A stretch of DNA of 64,000 bases, taken from positions 1 to 64,000 of the forward strand of contig JAMXDE010000020.1 in NCBI GenBank assembly GCA_026770025.1, written 5' to 3'. Under the pieces are notes generated by a model. That model made no database searches. It was not told the DNA's origin and worked only from the letters and a program-made list of their open reading frames with translations. Positions 56,801 through 64,000 of the stretch are shown here, in pieces. Source of the stretch: Craspedostauros australis. Lineage: Eukaryota; Bacillariophyta; Bacillariophyceae; Mastogloiales; Achnanthaceae. The position numbers were made by a program, and so were the translations under genes. Position 1 is the first letter of the stretch, and every line of letters begins with the position of its first letter.

Positions 56801-59572
56801 CAACAGAACTGTAGAGTAGAACGCAAGTTCGCGTACCTCTACACCAAGATCCGCTCCATGCTCAACGGAGCACAGCTCGACGAAGAGTATAGGCATGGCC
56901 TGTGGGCAGCAGCTGCAAGCACTGCCACCGCCATCGCCAACATCACCGTAGCGAAGAATCAAAAGGAGTCACCACACCGACAATTCTTCGGCAACGATCC
57001 ACCATATGCGGATGCACTCCGCACTTTCGGAGAGGTGGGTGTTGTGAAGACTACCTACGGCGGGATTACCGCCAAGCTCAAGAATAGAGGAGAAGAGATG
57101 GTGTTCATCGGGTATGCACACCAACATGCATCAGGGGTCTACAACATGTACAGACCATCGACCAAGTCACTCATCTGCTCACGCGACATCAAGTGGCTCA
57201 ACCAATCATACGGACAGTTCCGTGGCTGGGCACCAGCACCGAACATATCCAACGAAACAGGAACAACGGACGCAGACGGCTTCACAACCATCGGACGGAA
57301 GGGAGCAACGCCAAGGACGGCAACGCGTCAAACACCGGAAGCGAAGAGAGTATCTTTCGCTGACAGTAACAGGTATTACATCCTATCGGACAGCGACGAT
57401 GAGGATAATGAGGACGACGGAGTAGTGACTCAACTAGTCCACAACGACGAGGAAGATCGGAGCGAATCCAATCATGAGGATGACGAGATCCTACCATCCG
57501 GCGACGAAGCCGATGATAATACAGGCGTCACCCCTCCAAACACACCAGCGAGGTCTACACATGACACACCATCCAGATCTCCACCGAGCAAGCCAAACAA
57601 GCATGACATAGCTAGAAAGGAGAGGATCCGACGTCACGAATCACGAGGCAGGAAGGGAGAAACTAATCCCAAGTCAACTACAGGAAAGAATATTTCTAGA
57701 GCTCTGCGTGAACTCGCAGATTTCAACGAACGAGGTCAAAAGGAAGAAGGATATGAAAGCGATCCATCATCCAACGAAGACAGTGATGAACTCAGCGACG
57801 AGATGATCGACGACTCCAACAACGAAACTACAGATGACGAAGAAATTGCAGATGAAGGAGAGATTGAGATCACTCACTATAGCACAACAGGACTGTACGG
57901 AATGAATGCAATCATTACCGAATCACCAGCGATCGACATCGGACTGTCGATGCAGGACGAGAAGAAAGAACCAGAGAAGCACATCGAACCTACAACATTC
58001 GATGGAGCCTTCAACCATCCAGACCCTATCCATCGAAAGGGATATCGAGCAGCCATCGAGAAAGAGTTCAACTCCATGGACACACGCAAGGTGTACAGCA
58101 AGATCAAACGAGACGCCATCCCACGCGGCCGCAGATGCTGCAAATGCAAATGGGTCTTCAAGCTGAAGCGTGACGGCACACATCGAGCGCGGCTCGTTGC
58201 ATGTGGCTATTCACAAGTCGCAGGAGTGGACTTCCAAGAGCACTACTCACCCGTCATCCATGACGTGACATATCGAGTCATGATGGTGATCATGCTGATC
58301 AAGAAGATGGACTGCGCACTCGTCGATGTCGTAACGGCATTCCTACACGGAGACCTCGACGAGGAGATCTACATGAACTGTCCCAACGGGATGGATCATC
58401 AACCAGACGAAGCCCTGACCCTACACAAGCCAATCTACGGACTTGTGCAGAGCGCCAGGCAATGGTTCAAGATGTTGGTATCGACCCTCAAGAATATCAA
58501 CTTCGAACAGAGCGCGGCAGACCCGTGCCTGTTCTACAGGAAGACGAACGAAGGAAGCATGATCGTGGCCATTTACGTGGACGATTGCTTCTGTTGCGGA
58601 GACTCCAAAGCACTGGAGACATTCCTGAAGGACATCCAAGGCAGCAAGTTCAAGGTGACAATCGAGCGCGGACTCGGAGACTACCTCAGCTGCAACATCG
58701 AACTGAACCATGACAAGACTAGAGCGACATTGCGTCAACCACACCTCATCCGACATCTCATCGAAGAGTTCGGAACCAAGGTTGAGAAGATGCAACGCTA
58801 TGGGACACCGGGAACCCCGGGTCAAATCATCGTACGACCATCCGAAGATAACGGACTGCAGAAGGTCGGACCGGAAGAACATGCCGAGTACCGCCGAGGC
58901 GTCGGTATGCTACTCTTCCTCATCAAGCACTCGCGACCAGACATCGCGAACCCTGTGAGGGAACTCTCCAAGGTATTGATCGGGCCCACCAAGGCCGCAA
59001 TGAAGGAGATGTATCGGATCATCAAGTATGTGATCGATACAAAGGACTATGGATTGAAGATCCATCCAGCGCGTCCAGACGACGACGGCTGGGACATGGA
59101 GCTCTTCTGCGATAGCGAATATGCAGGAGACAAGAACACGAGAATCAGCGTAGGGGGATTCATCCTATACCTGTGCAAGGTGCCAATCCTTTGGCGATCC
59201 AAGGCACAGAAAGCCGTCACACTCAGCTCATCCGAAGCAGAATACGTTGCCCTTTCCAAAGCGGCAAAGGAGATCTTCTTCGTCGTGCAGCTACTCGAAA
59301 GTGTGGGCGTCCCAGTGAAGACACCGATCAAGGTCCGTGTGGACAACATTGGAGCGATCTTCATCGCCAAGAACCCATCGACATCCCAACGATCGCGGCA
59401 CATCGACGTGCGCCATCACTACGTGAGGAACATGGTAATCAACAAAACCATCGAAATCATTTTCGTCAAATCCGAGCAGAACACAAGCGACGGATTCACC
59501 AAGAACATCAAGGCCGACTTGCAACGCGAACATGAGAAGTCGTACCTTGACACATCGAGAACATTCGAATGA
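53801..59572 (+). CDS. Gag-pol polyprotein of element X
   Basis: The frame is open from 53624, and its first ATG is at 53801 (MATSANMNKRRIKAPMF); the true start is not settled. Parts in order are gag with two zinc-knuckle CCHC boxes (about 54.55-54.75 kb, CHNCGVYGHRSADC and CNYCGIFGHREAEC), and an acidic spacer of ~1.1 kb with long Asp/Glu runs. The protease follows (LADSGASCHIV, 55.9 kb), then pre-integrase and integrase core (56.3-57.2 kb), an acidic linker, RT (58.0-58.9 kb, IYVDDCF) and RNase H (59.1-59.5 kb). The large acidic spacer between gag and protease is longer than usual. A single frame means gag and pol are not separated by a frameshift here. Confidence 0.93.
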   Translation: MATSANMNKRRIKAPMFSGEQEDYSAWESQAKAYARAQKTRDVMLGKTKVPTVSEIAAAAGEAKEAMEDIYELGCDCFSDLILMMDAEKGKGKQAIQYINQCISDDYPEGDAHGAWNVLAEKFRPSDAVTKIKLKRQFNNEKMKRDTDPDIYITQLESLRSRLHDVKYEITDEEMIMQILSTVSNEYRTHIVNFQHQLTFNPELVTINTIRGVLRTAYATHRGGKAYVDDFQDSNTKSNDTGFTSTGNFKGTCHNCGVYGHRSADCPERKKSNNKKNNNNNNKMNGKRNKGSGFKGKCNYCGIFGHREAECRKKKFNESKKNNEQANTATEGHDKSGHEMVLSAKDMPLCMLVSDDYIEDSFFDNFECVGSDDEVQDDEIVPEWLSEEPIIHEVDPRREVSYECCFNAHDLIGSYGDEAEMDDEANDSDIEEAMSDDDDDDDADEDGADEDNETNRGAAPPPPVAGNNRSGIFDEDDSDETEDHPDDSFNPNERVVYPANIDFPDIEDPNSVNYLLRHSVTPNATATALIIQKQLIFDAVMEAGMRVFPGTTRGALMPIWVNMMGSILSEHFESIEEILTKSIVINRILEANNSETIPETDLHYILGGCMRVLLRERSRVHPYDPATGSHRSNTIPSDYAQLSDETDDEHHENPWNEYGAHIDEEDEDNIMTDTAAAAVEQLHELSTRHKDKVKVNKDTWLADSGASCHIVNSDTALFNVRHIKSFVQVGDSTKLDSPKMGSIRLKVKQRDNTGHIIRLDDVKYTPKMAVNLFSTNKALYNGYQLGSNGILMDIINGSGTKIVFDRVFPTANGFITGVQMHPIMPTNDDKAFTALVKNPSKEISAVNLHRMLGHAPLEAMKRTAAQYGWKIIGEMPVCRDCAVANARVKDIPKATIPRATRRGERLFIDISYTKHISFGDKRYWTLIVDDCTDHCWSFFLKNKSDQPGYIKRFVHTIKSQTGDQQIIFRGDNSGENKSTQDILIDAGLNVKFEFTASNTPQQNCRVERKFAYLYTKIRSMLNGAQLDEEYRHGLWAAAASTATAIANITVAKNQKESPHRQFFGNDPPYADALRTFGEVGVVKTTYGGITAKLKNRGEEMVFIGYAHQHASGVYNMYRPSTKSLICSRDIKWLNQSYGQFRGWAPAPNISNETGTTDADGFTTIGRKGATPRTATRQTPEAKRVSFADSNRYYILSDSDDEDNEDDGVVTQLVHNDEEDRSESNHEDDEILPSGDEADDNTGVTPPNTPARSTHDTPSRSPPSKPNKHDIARKERIRRHESRGRKGETNPKSTTGKNISRALRELADFNERGQKEEGYESDPSSNEDSDELSDEMIDDSNNETTDDEEIADEGEIEITHYSTTGLYGMNAIITESPAIDIGLSMQDEKKEPEKHIEPTTFDGAFNHPDPIHRKGYRAAIEKEFNSMDTRKVYSKIKRDAIPRGRRCCKCKWVFKLKRDGTHRARLVACGYSQVAGVDFQEHYSPVIHDVTYRVMMVIMLIKKMDCALVDVVTAFLHGDLDEEIYMNCPNGMDHQPDEALTLHKPIYGLVQSARQWFKMLVSTLKNINFEQSAADPCLFYRKTNEGSMIVAIYVDDCFCCGDSKALETFLKDIQGSKFKVTIERGLGDYLSCNIELNHDKTRATLRQPHLIRHLIEEFGTKVEKMQRYGTPGTPGQIIVRPSEDNGLQKVGPEEHAEYRRGVGMLLFLIKHSRPDIANPVRELSKVLIGPTKAAMKEMYRIIKYVIDTKDYGLKIHPARPDDDGWDMELFCDSEYAGDKNTRISVGGFILYLCKVPILWRSKAQKAVTLSSSEAEYVALSKAAKEIFFVVQLLESVGVPVKTPIKVRVDNIGAIFIAKNPSTSQRSRHIDVRHHYVRNMVINKTIEIIFVKSEQNTSDGFTKNIKADLQREHEKSYLDTSRTFE

Positions 59573-59592
59573 CCGAATGCACACAGGAAGGG

Positions 59593-60385
59593 TGTCGAGA
59601 TGTACATGTGAGTATATGTCAAGATGTACGTGTATATGTGCATCGTTCACCCGTTATTCTCTCATACGCACTTGGACGGTATAACTACATTCGTGTCGAT
59701 AGTATGCTGTGATTCGTCAGAATTACAGCGGAAATGGAACACACGAAAAGGGGCAAGATTTCTGGAGGAAATTTGCAAATGACGATTTCTGAGAGAATTG
59801 GAAGATCGTCCGTCCATCCATCAATGGTACCAAGAGAATCTCGAGGTACTTCCCAACTAAACCTCAGATGACGATATCATCTGACAGACTCCTGCATCAC
59901 CAATGGAACGTGACATCTGGAGAGCAGAAGGACGCTTACTGACGTCGACAGGATGTCATCATGTCACCACGTCGACATCTGTCTCCAAGTCAGAACAGGA
60001 GGCAAAGATCCGATGACCGAAGGACATCAGCATCATGGATACAGAAGGTGAACTTCAAATGGCGAGTACTCATGGAGTAGGAGCCAGTACTGAATGAACG
60101 GAGTGTCGAATACGGAGTACGTATCGAACACGGAGTATCGTGTGCGACGAGCACACGATGTTGAGAGAGAGAGAATACAGAAGAGGAGCGAGAGAGCATC
60201 TCGCGTACCGACTCATAGTCGGAGACCGAATCTACGAAACAGATTGAAGCGCCGAGAGCATCGGGCAAGAGAACGGCGTACACCGAGAGCATCGGAGTAG
60301 CCAACTAATGAAATAGCAAACAGAAGACTATCAACCAACACCATCTTCCACGATCGTAGGTTACCGTGCGCGGAACTTGCCAACA
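59593..60385 (+). repeat. 3' LTR of X
   Basis: This is the second 793-bp copy; only one base difference from the 5' copy was noticed. Confidence 0.95.
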
Positions 60386-60459
60386 GTGGAACACCTGGAG
60401 GGGGCACGGAATCTGAAGTATGGGTGCTCAGCACTTGTTTGCTTGCGTTGATTTCGTTC

Positions 60460-63400
60460 TCACTTGTTGGGCTCGGTCCTGCGGTGCAATTGGAACCCCG
60501 TCTTCGAGTGGACTTGCATCCACTTGAGCAGAGGGCCTGTGGCTAGGTTGGTTCGCAGCAGTCTCGCCGCCTGCTCCATCCACAGCGCCACGCTTGCAGC
60601 GTCGGACTCGCATCCTGGACGTACTGCCAGCACACGCTTATGGACGGCATTGTCGGCTTGGAGCATGCTTGCCAGGTCTTCCGACCTGTCGCGCATGGCT
60701 TCCATCATCTCCTGCTCGGCTGACTCGGCTTCGTTGAACATGTCATGGTTTCGAAGCCGCCATTGTTCCCACGCTATTCTCCATATGCGTCGGGCCAGCT
60801 CTGCCCCCCACGTTAGGGGCGATCGTCGCGATTCTTGGCTTGCCAGAAACACCGCTTGTAACTCCACCCACTTTGTGCCGATCAGCCCGCGCGAAAGAGA
60901 CACGTTCCCTATGCGCCGCTGCTGCTCGATTGCCTCGGTCAGCGCTTTGCTCGCAGTCATTGCCTGAAGATGCACTGTGCCTGCCAGTTGGCTTCTCAGC
61001 ATGGCTGTTATGGCTGCAGTGACCTGCGGGCTGGTTGGATATTTGGCCATCCACATGCGGATTCCCTTCAGGTGCTTGGCAGTCGCTTCCGCCCTGTGCT
61101 CGGCGGGGCAAGACCAGATATGAGCCTGGACTTCTTCAGCGTTGCAACTGGGGCAGTTACTGGACGCCCGTAGCCCCCACTGTTTCATTCGTTTTCCCAC
61201 TGCTGCTTCGCCGGTGACCAATTTGAACGTCAGCATTGCGTTGGCATGATCGAGGCCGGTAATTGCCCTTCCCAGTGCCGGCCAACTGACTTCGTCTGCT
61301 CGGTCCACCACTTTCCTGTTTCTCAATATCTCGAATGTTGCTTTGGTCAGACCTTCCTCGGCTATGTGTTCATAACGCACCGAGGTTATCTTCATACGCC
61401 TGGAAAGGCATACTTCCTCGCCTTCGATGATATCGTCATAGGGCGTGGTGCCACCGCTTACTCGCCGCTGGGCCCCGGCCAATTTATCAGCTTCCACGTT
61501 CATTTTTGCCCACTCATCGAGCTCGTGCCACTGCTTGTCGTCATCTTGGTGCCCCTTCACATGCCGTCCTTCAATGCTGATTGGTAGCTGCAGCATCTTG
61601 TTTCGCGTAGCCCTCATTAGGTCAGCATCGGAGGACCTGGGCGTCAGGTGCCAGGTAGGATCCAGCGCTTTGAGCGCTCCGACATTGTCGCATCCAACCA
61701 CTGCTCGCCCCGACACAACTCCCTGGGAGTCGCATATGCATTGGATCGCCACCATAAGGCTGTACAAACCTGATAGCTCCGCCCTGTGGGACTGCATTGT
61801 GTCGCTGCTGCGTGGCGTCCTGCAGGTTAACCACAGTTTGGCCATTTGGTCGTGGGCCTTGCCGGTGATCACTGCTCCCGCCGCTCCTAGCCCATCGGCT
61901 ACCGAACCGTCGCTGCATGCGGTGAGTGTTCCGGCCCTGATGGCTTCTCCAAGCACTGTCTCGTCTCCCTCGATGTCCCATGCCTCGATCGCCCACGCTG
62001 ACGAGTCCGAGAGATGCTGGAACTTGGCCGCGAGGTCTTGAACTGGCGGTGGCGGCTGGGTGGCGATACCTGAGGAGCTTCCTGTAACTGCCAAGTTTGG
62101 TCCGCTGGTGTAGCCATCCACTGGTTGCGTGCCCTGGGCGGTGGTGCCGACGGTTCGCGCGTACTCCCTCTTGCGTCCCCTGCGTGGGACTCGTCGGTAA
62201 TATACTCCCGCCTGGTCGATGGATGTGACTCTGTCTGCTTCCGGATCATACATGTATTGGGGGGTTTGAGAGCCGTAGTTCCGCCATTCTCCGAGCGGTG
62301 GGGACAACGTTCTAGATGGCCCCCTGGTGGATGGGAAGCATCGGCCGACCGCCTGTGACCACTCCTTCCACTGCCGTGGCGATGGTTCTCCGACTCGCGG
62401 CCATCTCATGCTGCTATTCCGGAGAGGCGTTGGCCCTGGAGAGACGGAGGCCGCTAGCACTTCGTCGCCTTGGACATTCGCTATGTCGGATACCCACAGC
62501 ACCTGTTTCGCCATTCGGCACAGGTTGACTGCTTGGAGCTCCGCCTTGGTCAGGTTGAGAGAGAGTATGCGCTCCATGATGAACGTGTCGCCTTCTCTTG
62601 GTGGCTTCAGCGGCGACGTTTCGAACCGAAGGGTGATCTCAACGTGGTTGAGCTCGGCCCATACTGCTTTCATCCACGAGTCTGGCAGTACTCCTTGCCA
62701 CTGGCTCAGCGGCCTAGTGAACACTTGGTCCATGCCAGCTTGTAGTTCCAGTGTGCCCATGGCGTTGCGCATCAGCTTTCCTGTGATCGTGCGCTGGTTC
62801 CAATGCTTGGTGATTTCCTCGACGTGTCGTGTGACCTGCGTATAATATATGTGCGGTATACCCAATCCGAATTGCCGCCGCGGACCAAATACCAGTGCTC
62901 GAGACACGTTTCGTTGGACTCCTGTCGCCGGGAGCGCTGATTGTAGCATGGGTCGCATGATGCTTTCGGACTCTGCTTTCGTAAATGTTGCGCTTGCCAG
63001 GGGATACTCCAGGGTTTTCATGATGGTAGCGTGCAGGGCTACCTTTGCCTGCCCTCGGAGCAGCCCGCCTCGTCGTATTGCGTCAGCCCATTTCCGAGCT
63101 TTCTGTGTGTACATTTCCGCGTTGTCGTGTTGCACTCCGTCATGGCGCACCATTACTCCAAGAGCCTTTCTGGCTTGATCGACTGGCAGTCTGAGCAGTG
63201 TAGATCGCTCCGCGCTGTCTGGATGTCGGATATTGATGCTGCCCGGGACCTCCTCTTCGCCTCGGTGTGTCCATTCCTTCCCGTCCCATTTGAAGGCCAG
63301 AAGATACCAGTAGCTTTTCCGCGGTTCGAGCGCCCCGCCTGTAGCTCGGAGCATACCCTCCCACGTGTCCACCACTTGTTGTATCTCTGCCACGCATGCT

Positions 63401-64000
63401 TCCGCGTTGGCTGCGTCCGCCTGGATTGTGTGTATGATGTCGGTGTCGTCTACGAATGAGAAGCAGACTAGTTTCGTGTCCTCGTTCGTCACCGGGTGCT
63501 TCGTGGAGAACCCATAGCCTTTGTTTGCCATTGTCTTCATCAGAGGCGAACTCATGGCTACCCATCCTGCTGGCGATATCCCGAGTCCCTGCAATAAGCC
63601 TTGGAGCTTGGACCCCTTTTTGGGATAGGTGTCCCGTGATATCCCGTATCCTGTAAGTACGTGGTGCTTCATTGCTTCCACTGCAGCTATCACACTCGTT
63701 CCCACCGTTGGTGGCACCCCGACCCCGCGCATGCTTAGCTGGAGGGGCACATGTGCCATACGATCGTAGCAGCTCTTCGCGTCATTGGAGCAGACGAAGC
63801 TCGTTCGCCCGGTGCTTCTGATGATGTCGCCGGTCAGCCGGTTGTTCAGGCTTACTTCGGCTGCACTCCGTTGCTTGCGACTGCCGTATTGTTCCTCTGG
63901 GAGCAGGCTGTTGGCTTCGGCGTGGCTCATCATCTCCCTTCCGATCTTTTTCAAGTTGGCGTTGAAGTCGCCTTCGACCAAGCTGATTGTTCGGAATCGG
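60460..64000 (-). CDS. LINE polyprotein, C-terminal part: RT, RNase H, zinc motif, tail domain
   Basis: The frame is open from the right edge to a TGA at 60460 (at least 1,179 residues; its start is outside). Counting from 63981, RT landmarks are EEQYGSRKQ (about 30), NDAKSCYDRM (about 65), GLGISPAGW (about 132) and FSFVDDTDI (about 174, the catalytic box with VDD). A ~400-residue connector follows, then RNase H (TACSDGSVADG near 686, HRAELSG, VGCDNVGALK, HVKGHQDDD). A Cys/His motif CPSCNAEEVQAHIWSC lies near 945. The tail has WEQWRLRNHDMF near 1080 and ALWMEQAARLL near 1130. No endonuclease is visible, since that part would lie upstream. The frame is uninterrupted over 3.5 kb, so the LINE may have been active recently. 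Confidence 0.9.
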   Translation of the reverse strand, partial: RFRTISLVEGDFNANLKKIGREMMSHAEANSLLPEEQYGSRKQRSAAEVSLNNRLTGDIIRSTGRTSFVCSNDAKSCYDRMAHVPLQLSMRGVGVPPTVGTSVIAAVEAMKHHVLTGYGISRDTYPKKGSKLQGLLQGLGISPAGWVAMSSPLMKTMANKGYGFSTKHPVTNEDTKLVCFSFVDDTDIIHTIQADAANAEACVAEIQQVVDTWEGMLRATGGALEPRKSYWYLLAFKWDGKEWTHRGEEEVPGSINIRHPDSAERSTLLRLPVDQARKALGVMVRHDGVQHDNAEMYTQKARKWADAIRRGGLLRGQAKVALHATIMKTLEYPLASATFTKAESESIMRPMLQSALPATGVQRNVSRALVFGPRRQFGLGIPHIYYTQVTRHVEEITKHWNQRTITGKLMRNAMGTLELQAGMDQVFTRPLSQWQGVLPDSWMKAVWAELNHVEITLRFETSPLKPPREGDTFIMERILSLNLTKAELQAVNLCRMAKQVLWVSDIANVQGDEVLAASVSPGPTPLRNSSMRWPRVGEPSPRQWKEWSQAVGRCFPSTRGPSRTLSPPLGEWRNYGSQTPQYMYDPEADRVTSIDQAGVYYRRVPRRGRKREYARTVGTTAQGTQPVDGYTSGPNLAVTGSSSGIATQPPPPVQDLAAKFQHLSDSSAWAIEAWDIEGDETVLGEAIRAGTLTACSDGSVADGLGAAGAVITGKAHDQMAKLWLTCRTPRSSDTMQSHRAELSGLYSLMVAIQCICDSQGVVSGRAVVGCDNVGALKALDPTWHLTPRSSDADLMRATRNKMLQLPISIEGRHVKGHQDDDKQWHELDEWAKMNVEADKLAGAQRRVSGGTTPYDDIIEGEEVCLSRRMKITSVRYEHIAEEGLTKATFEILRNRKVVDRADEVSWPALGRAITGLDHANAMLTFKLVTGEAAVGKRMKQWGLRASSNCPSCNAEEVQAHIWSCPAEHRAEATAKHLKGIRMWMAKYPTSPQVTAAITAMLRSQLAGTVHLQAMTASKALTEAIEQQRRIGNVSLSRGLIGTKWVELQAVFLASQESRRSPLTWGAELARRIWRIAWEQWRLRNHDMFNEAESAEQEMMEAMRDRSEDLASMLQADNAVHKRVLAVRPGCESDAASVALWMEQAARLLRTNLATGPLLKWMQVHSKTGFQLHRRTEPNK

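Larger units (their letters stand above)
52521..60385 (+). mobile_element. Element X: whole-looking, young Ty1/copia-like LTR retrotransposon
   Basis: The 7.9 kb element has two 793-bp LTRs with one difference noticed and a 6-bp target duplication GTGGAA (52515-52520 and 60386-60391). A polypurine tract (CACAGGAAGGG) abuts the 3' LTR. It contains a single long polyprotein frame with gag, protease, integrase, RT and RNase H in copia order. It looks whole, with at most one or so breaks, and is very recent by LTR identity. Confidence 0.95.
52432..64000 (-). mobile_element. Non-LTR retrotransposon (LINE), 5' end beyond the window
   Basis: The minus-strand LINE ends at about 52432 against membrane gene copy C, as shown by the loss of similarity to copy B there. 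Its 3' end (CTATGAGTTATTTATTCATT) lacks a long poly(A). Element X (52521-60385) interrupts the 3' untranslated region. The protein-coding part occupies 60460 to the right edge. Confidence 0.8.

Noticed and set aside
1-64000. tRNA, rRNA and CRISPR features
   Set aside because: No tRNA-like B box in a plausible cloverleaf and no rRNA text was noticed. The direct repeats present are LTRs or segmental copies, not spacer arrays.

Overview
The window looks like nuclear DNA of a eukaryotic alga with a secondary plastid, most probably a diatom. Two predicted proteins start with a signal peptide whose expected cleavage point is followed at once by Phe or Trp (AQA|F and CQA|W), the pattern of stramenopile plastid pre-sequences. 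Host genes are compact with few short GT-AG introns, and Ty1/copia-like LTR elements dominate the repeats. The organism call is inference; no rRNA or tRNA gene was recognised.

Layout. 1-5.02 kb: broken copia-like element Z (minus strand), running off the left edge. 5.0-6.5 kb: copy A of a multi-pass membrane protein gene. 8.2-18.0 kb: single-copy host DNA with an ankyrin-repeat protein, an alpha/beta hydrolase, a plastid-lumen-type protein and a small acidic membrane protein. 18.5-28.3 kb: a leucine-rich-repeat (LRR) gene split by a 7.2 kb LTR element (W1) and by a ~0.7 kb insertion. 28.6-32.7 kb: an EF-hand type I membrane protein gene and membrane protein copy B. 33.2-45.1 kb: a nest in which copia-like element Y is interrupted by a solo LTR (W3), itself interrupted by element W2, ending at an LTR of the X family. 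45.1-52.4 kb: a second copy of the LRR 3' end, EF-hand gene and membrane gene (copy C), with a 2.7 kb terminal-inverted-repeat (TIR) element inserted. 52.4 kb to the right edge: a LINE (minus strand) with a young, whole-looking copia element (X) in its 3' untranslated region.

The most informative feature is a segmental duplication (LRR 3' end, EF-hand gene, membrane gene) present twice and, for the membrane gene, three times. Its copies act as empty-site controls for insertions: the paralogue shows the exact unoccupied target of the TIR element, and copy C shows that the LINE removed its 5' end. Four LTR insertions have clear target duplications, all 6 bp rather than the usual 5.

The EF-hand protein (signal peptide, ectodomain, one transmembrane helix, cytosolic EF-hand) and the unrecognised membrane protein are adjacent on the same strand and were copied together. 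That is suggestive but no proof of joint function. The TIR element is the best candidate for something undescribed: it has five 16-bp palindromic subterminal motifs, and its recognisable coding relic resembles the C-terminal tail of the LINE protein at the right edge.
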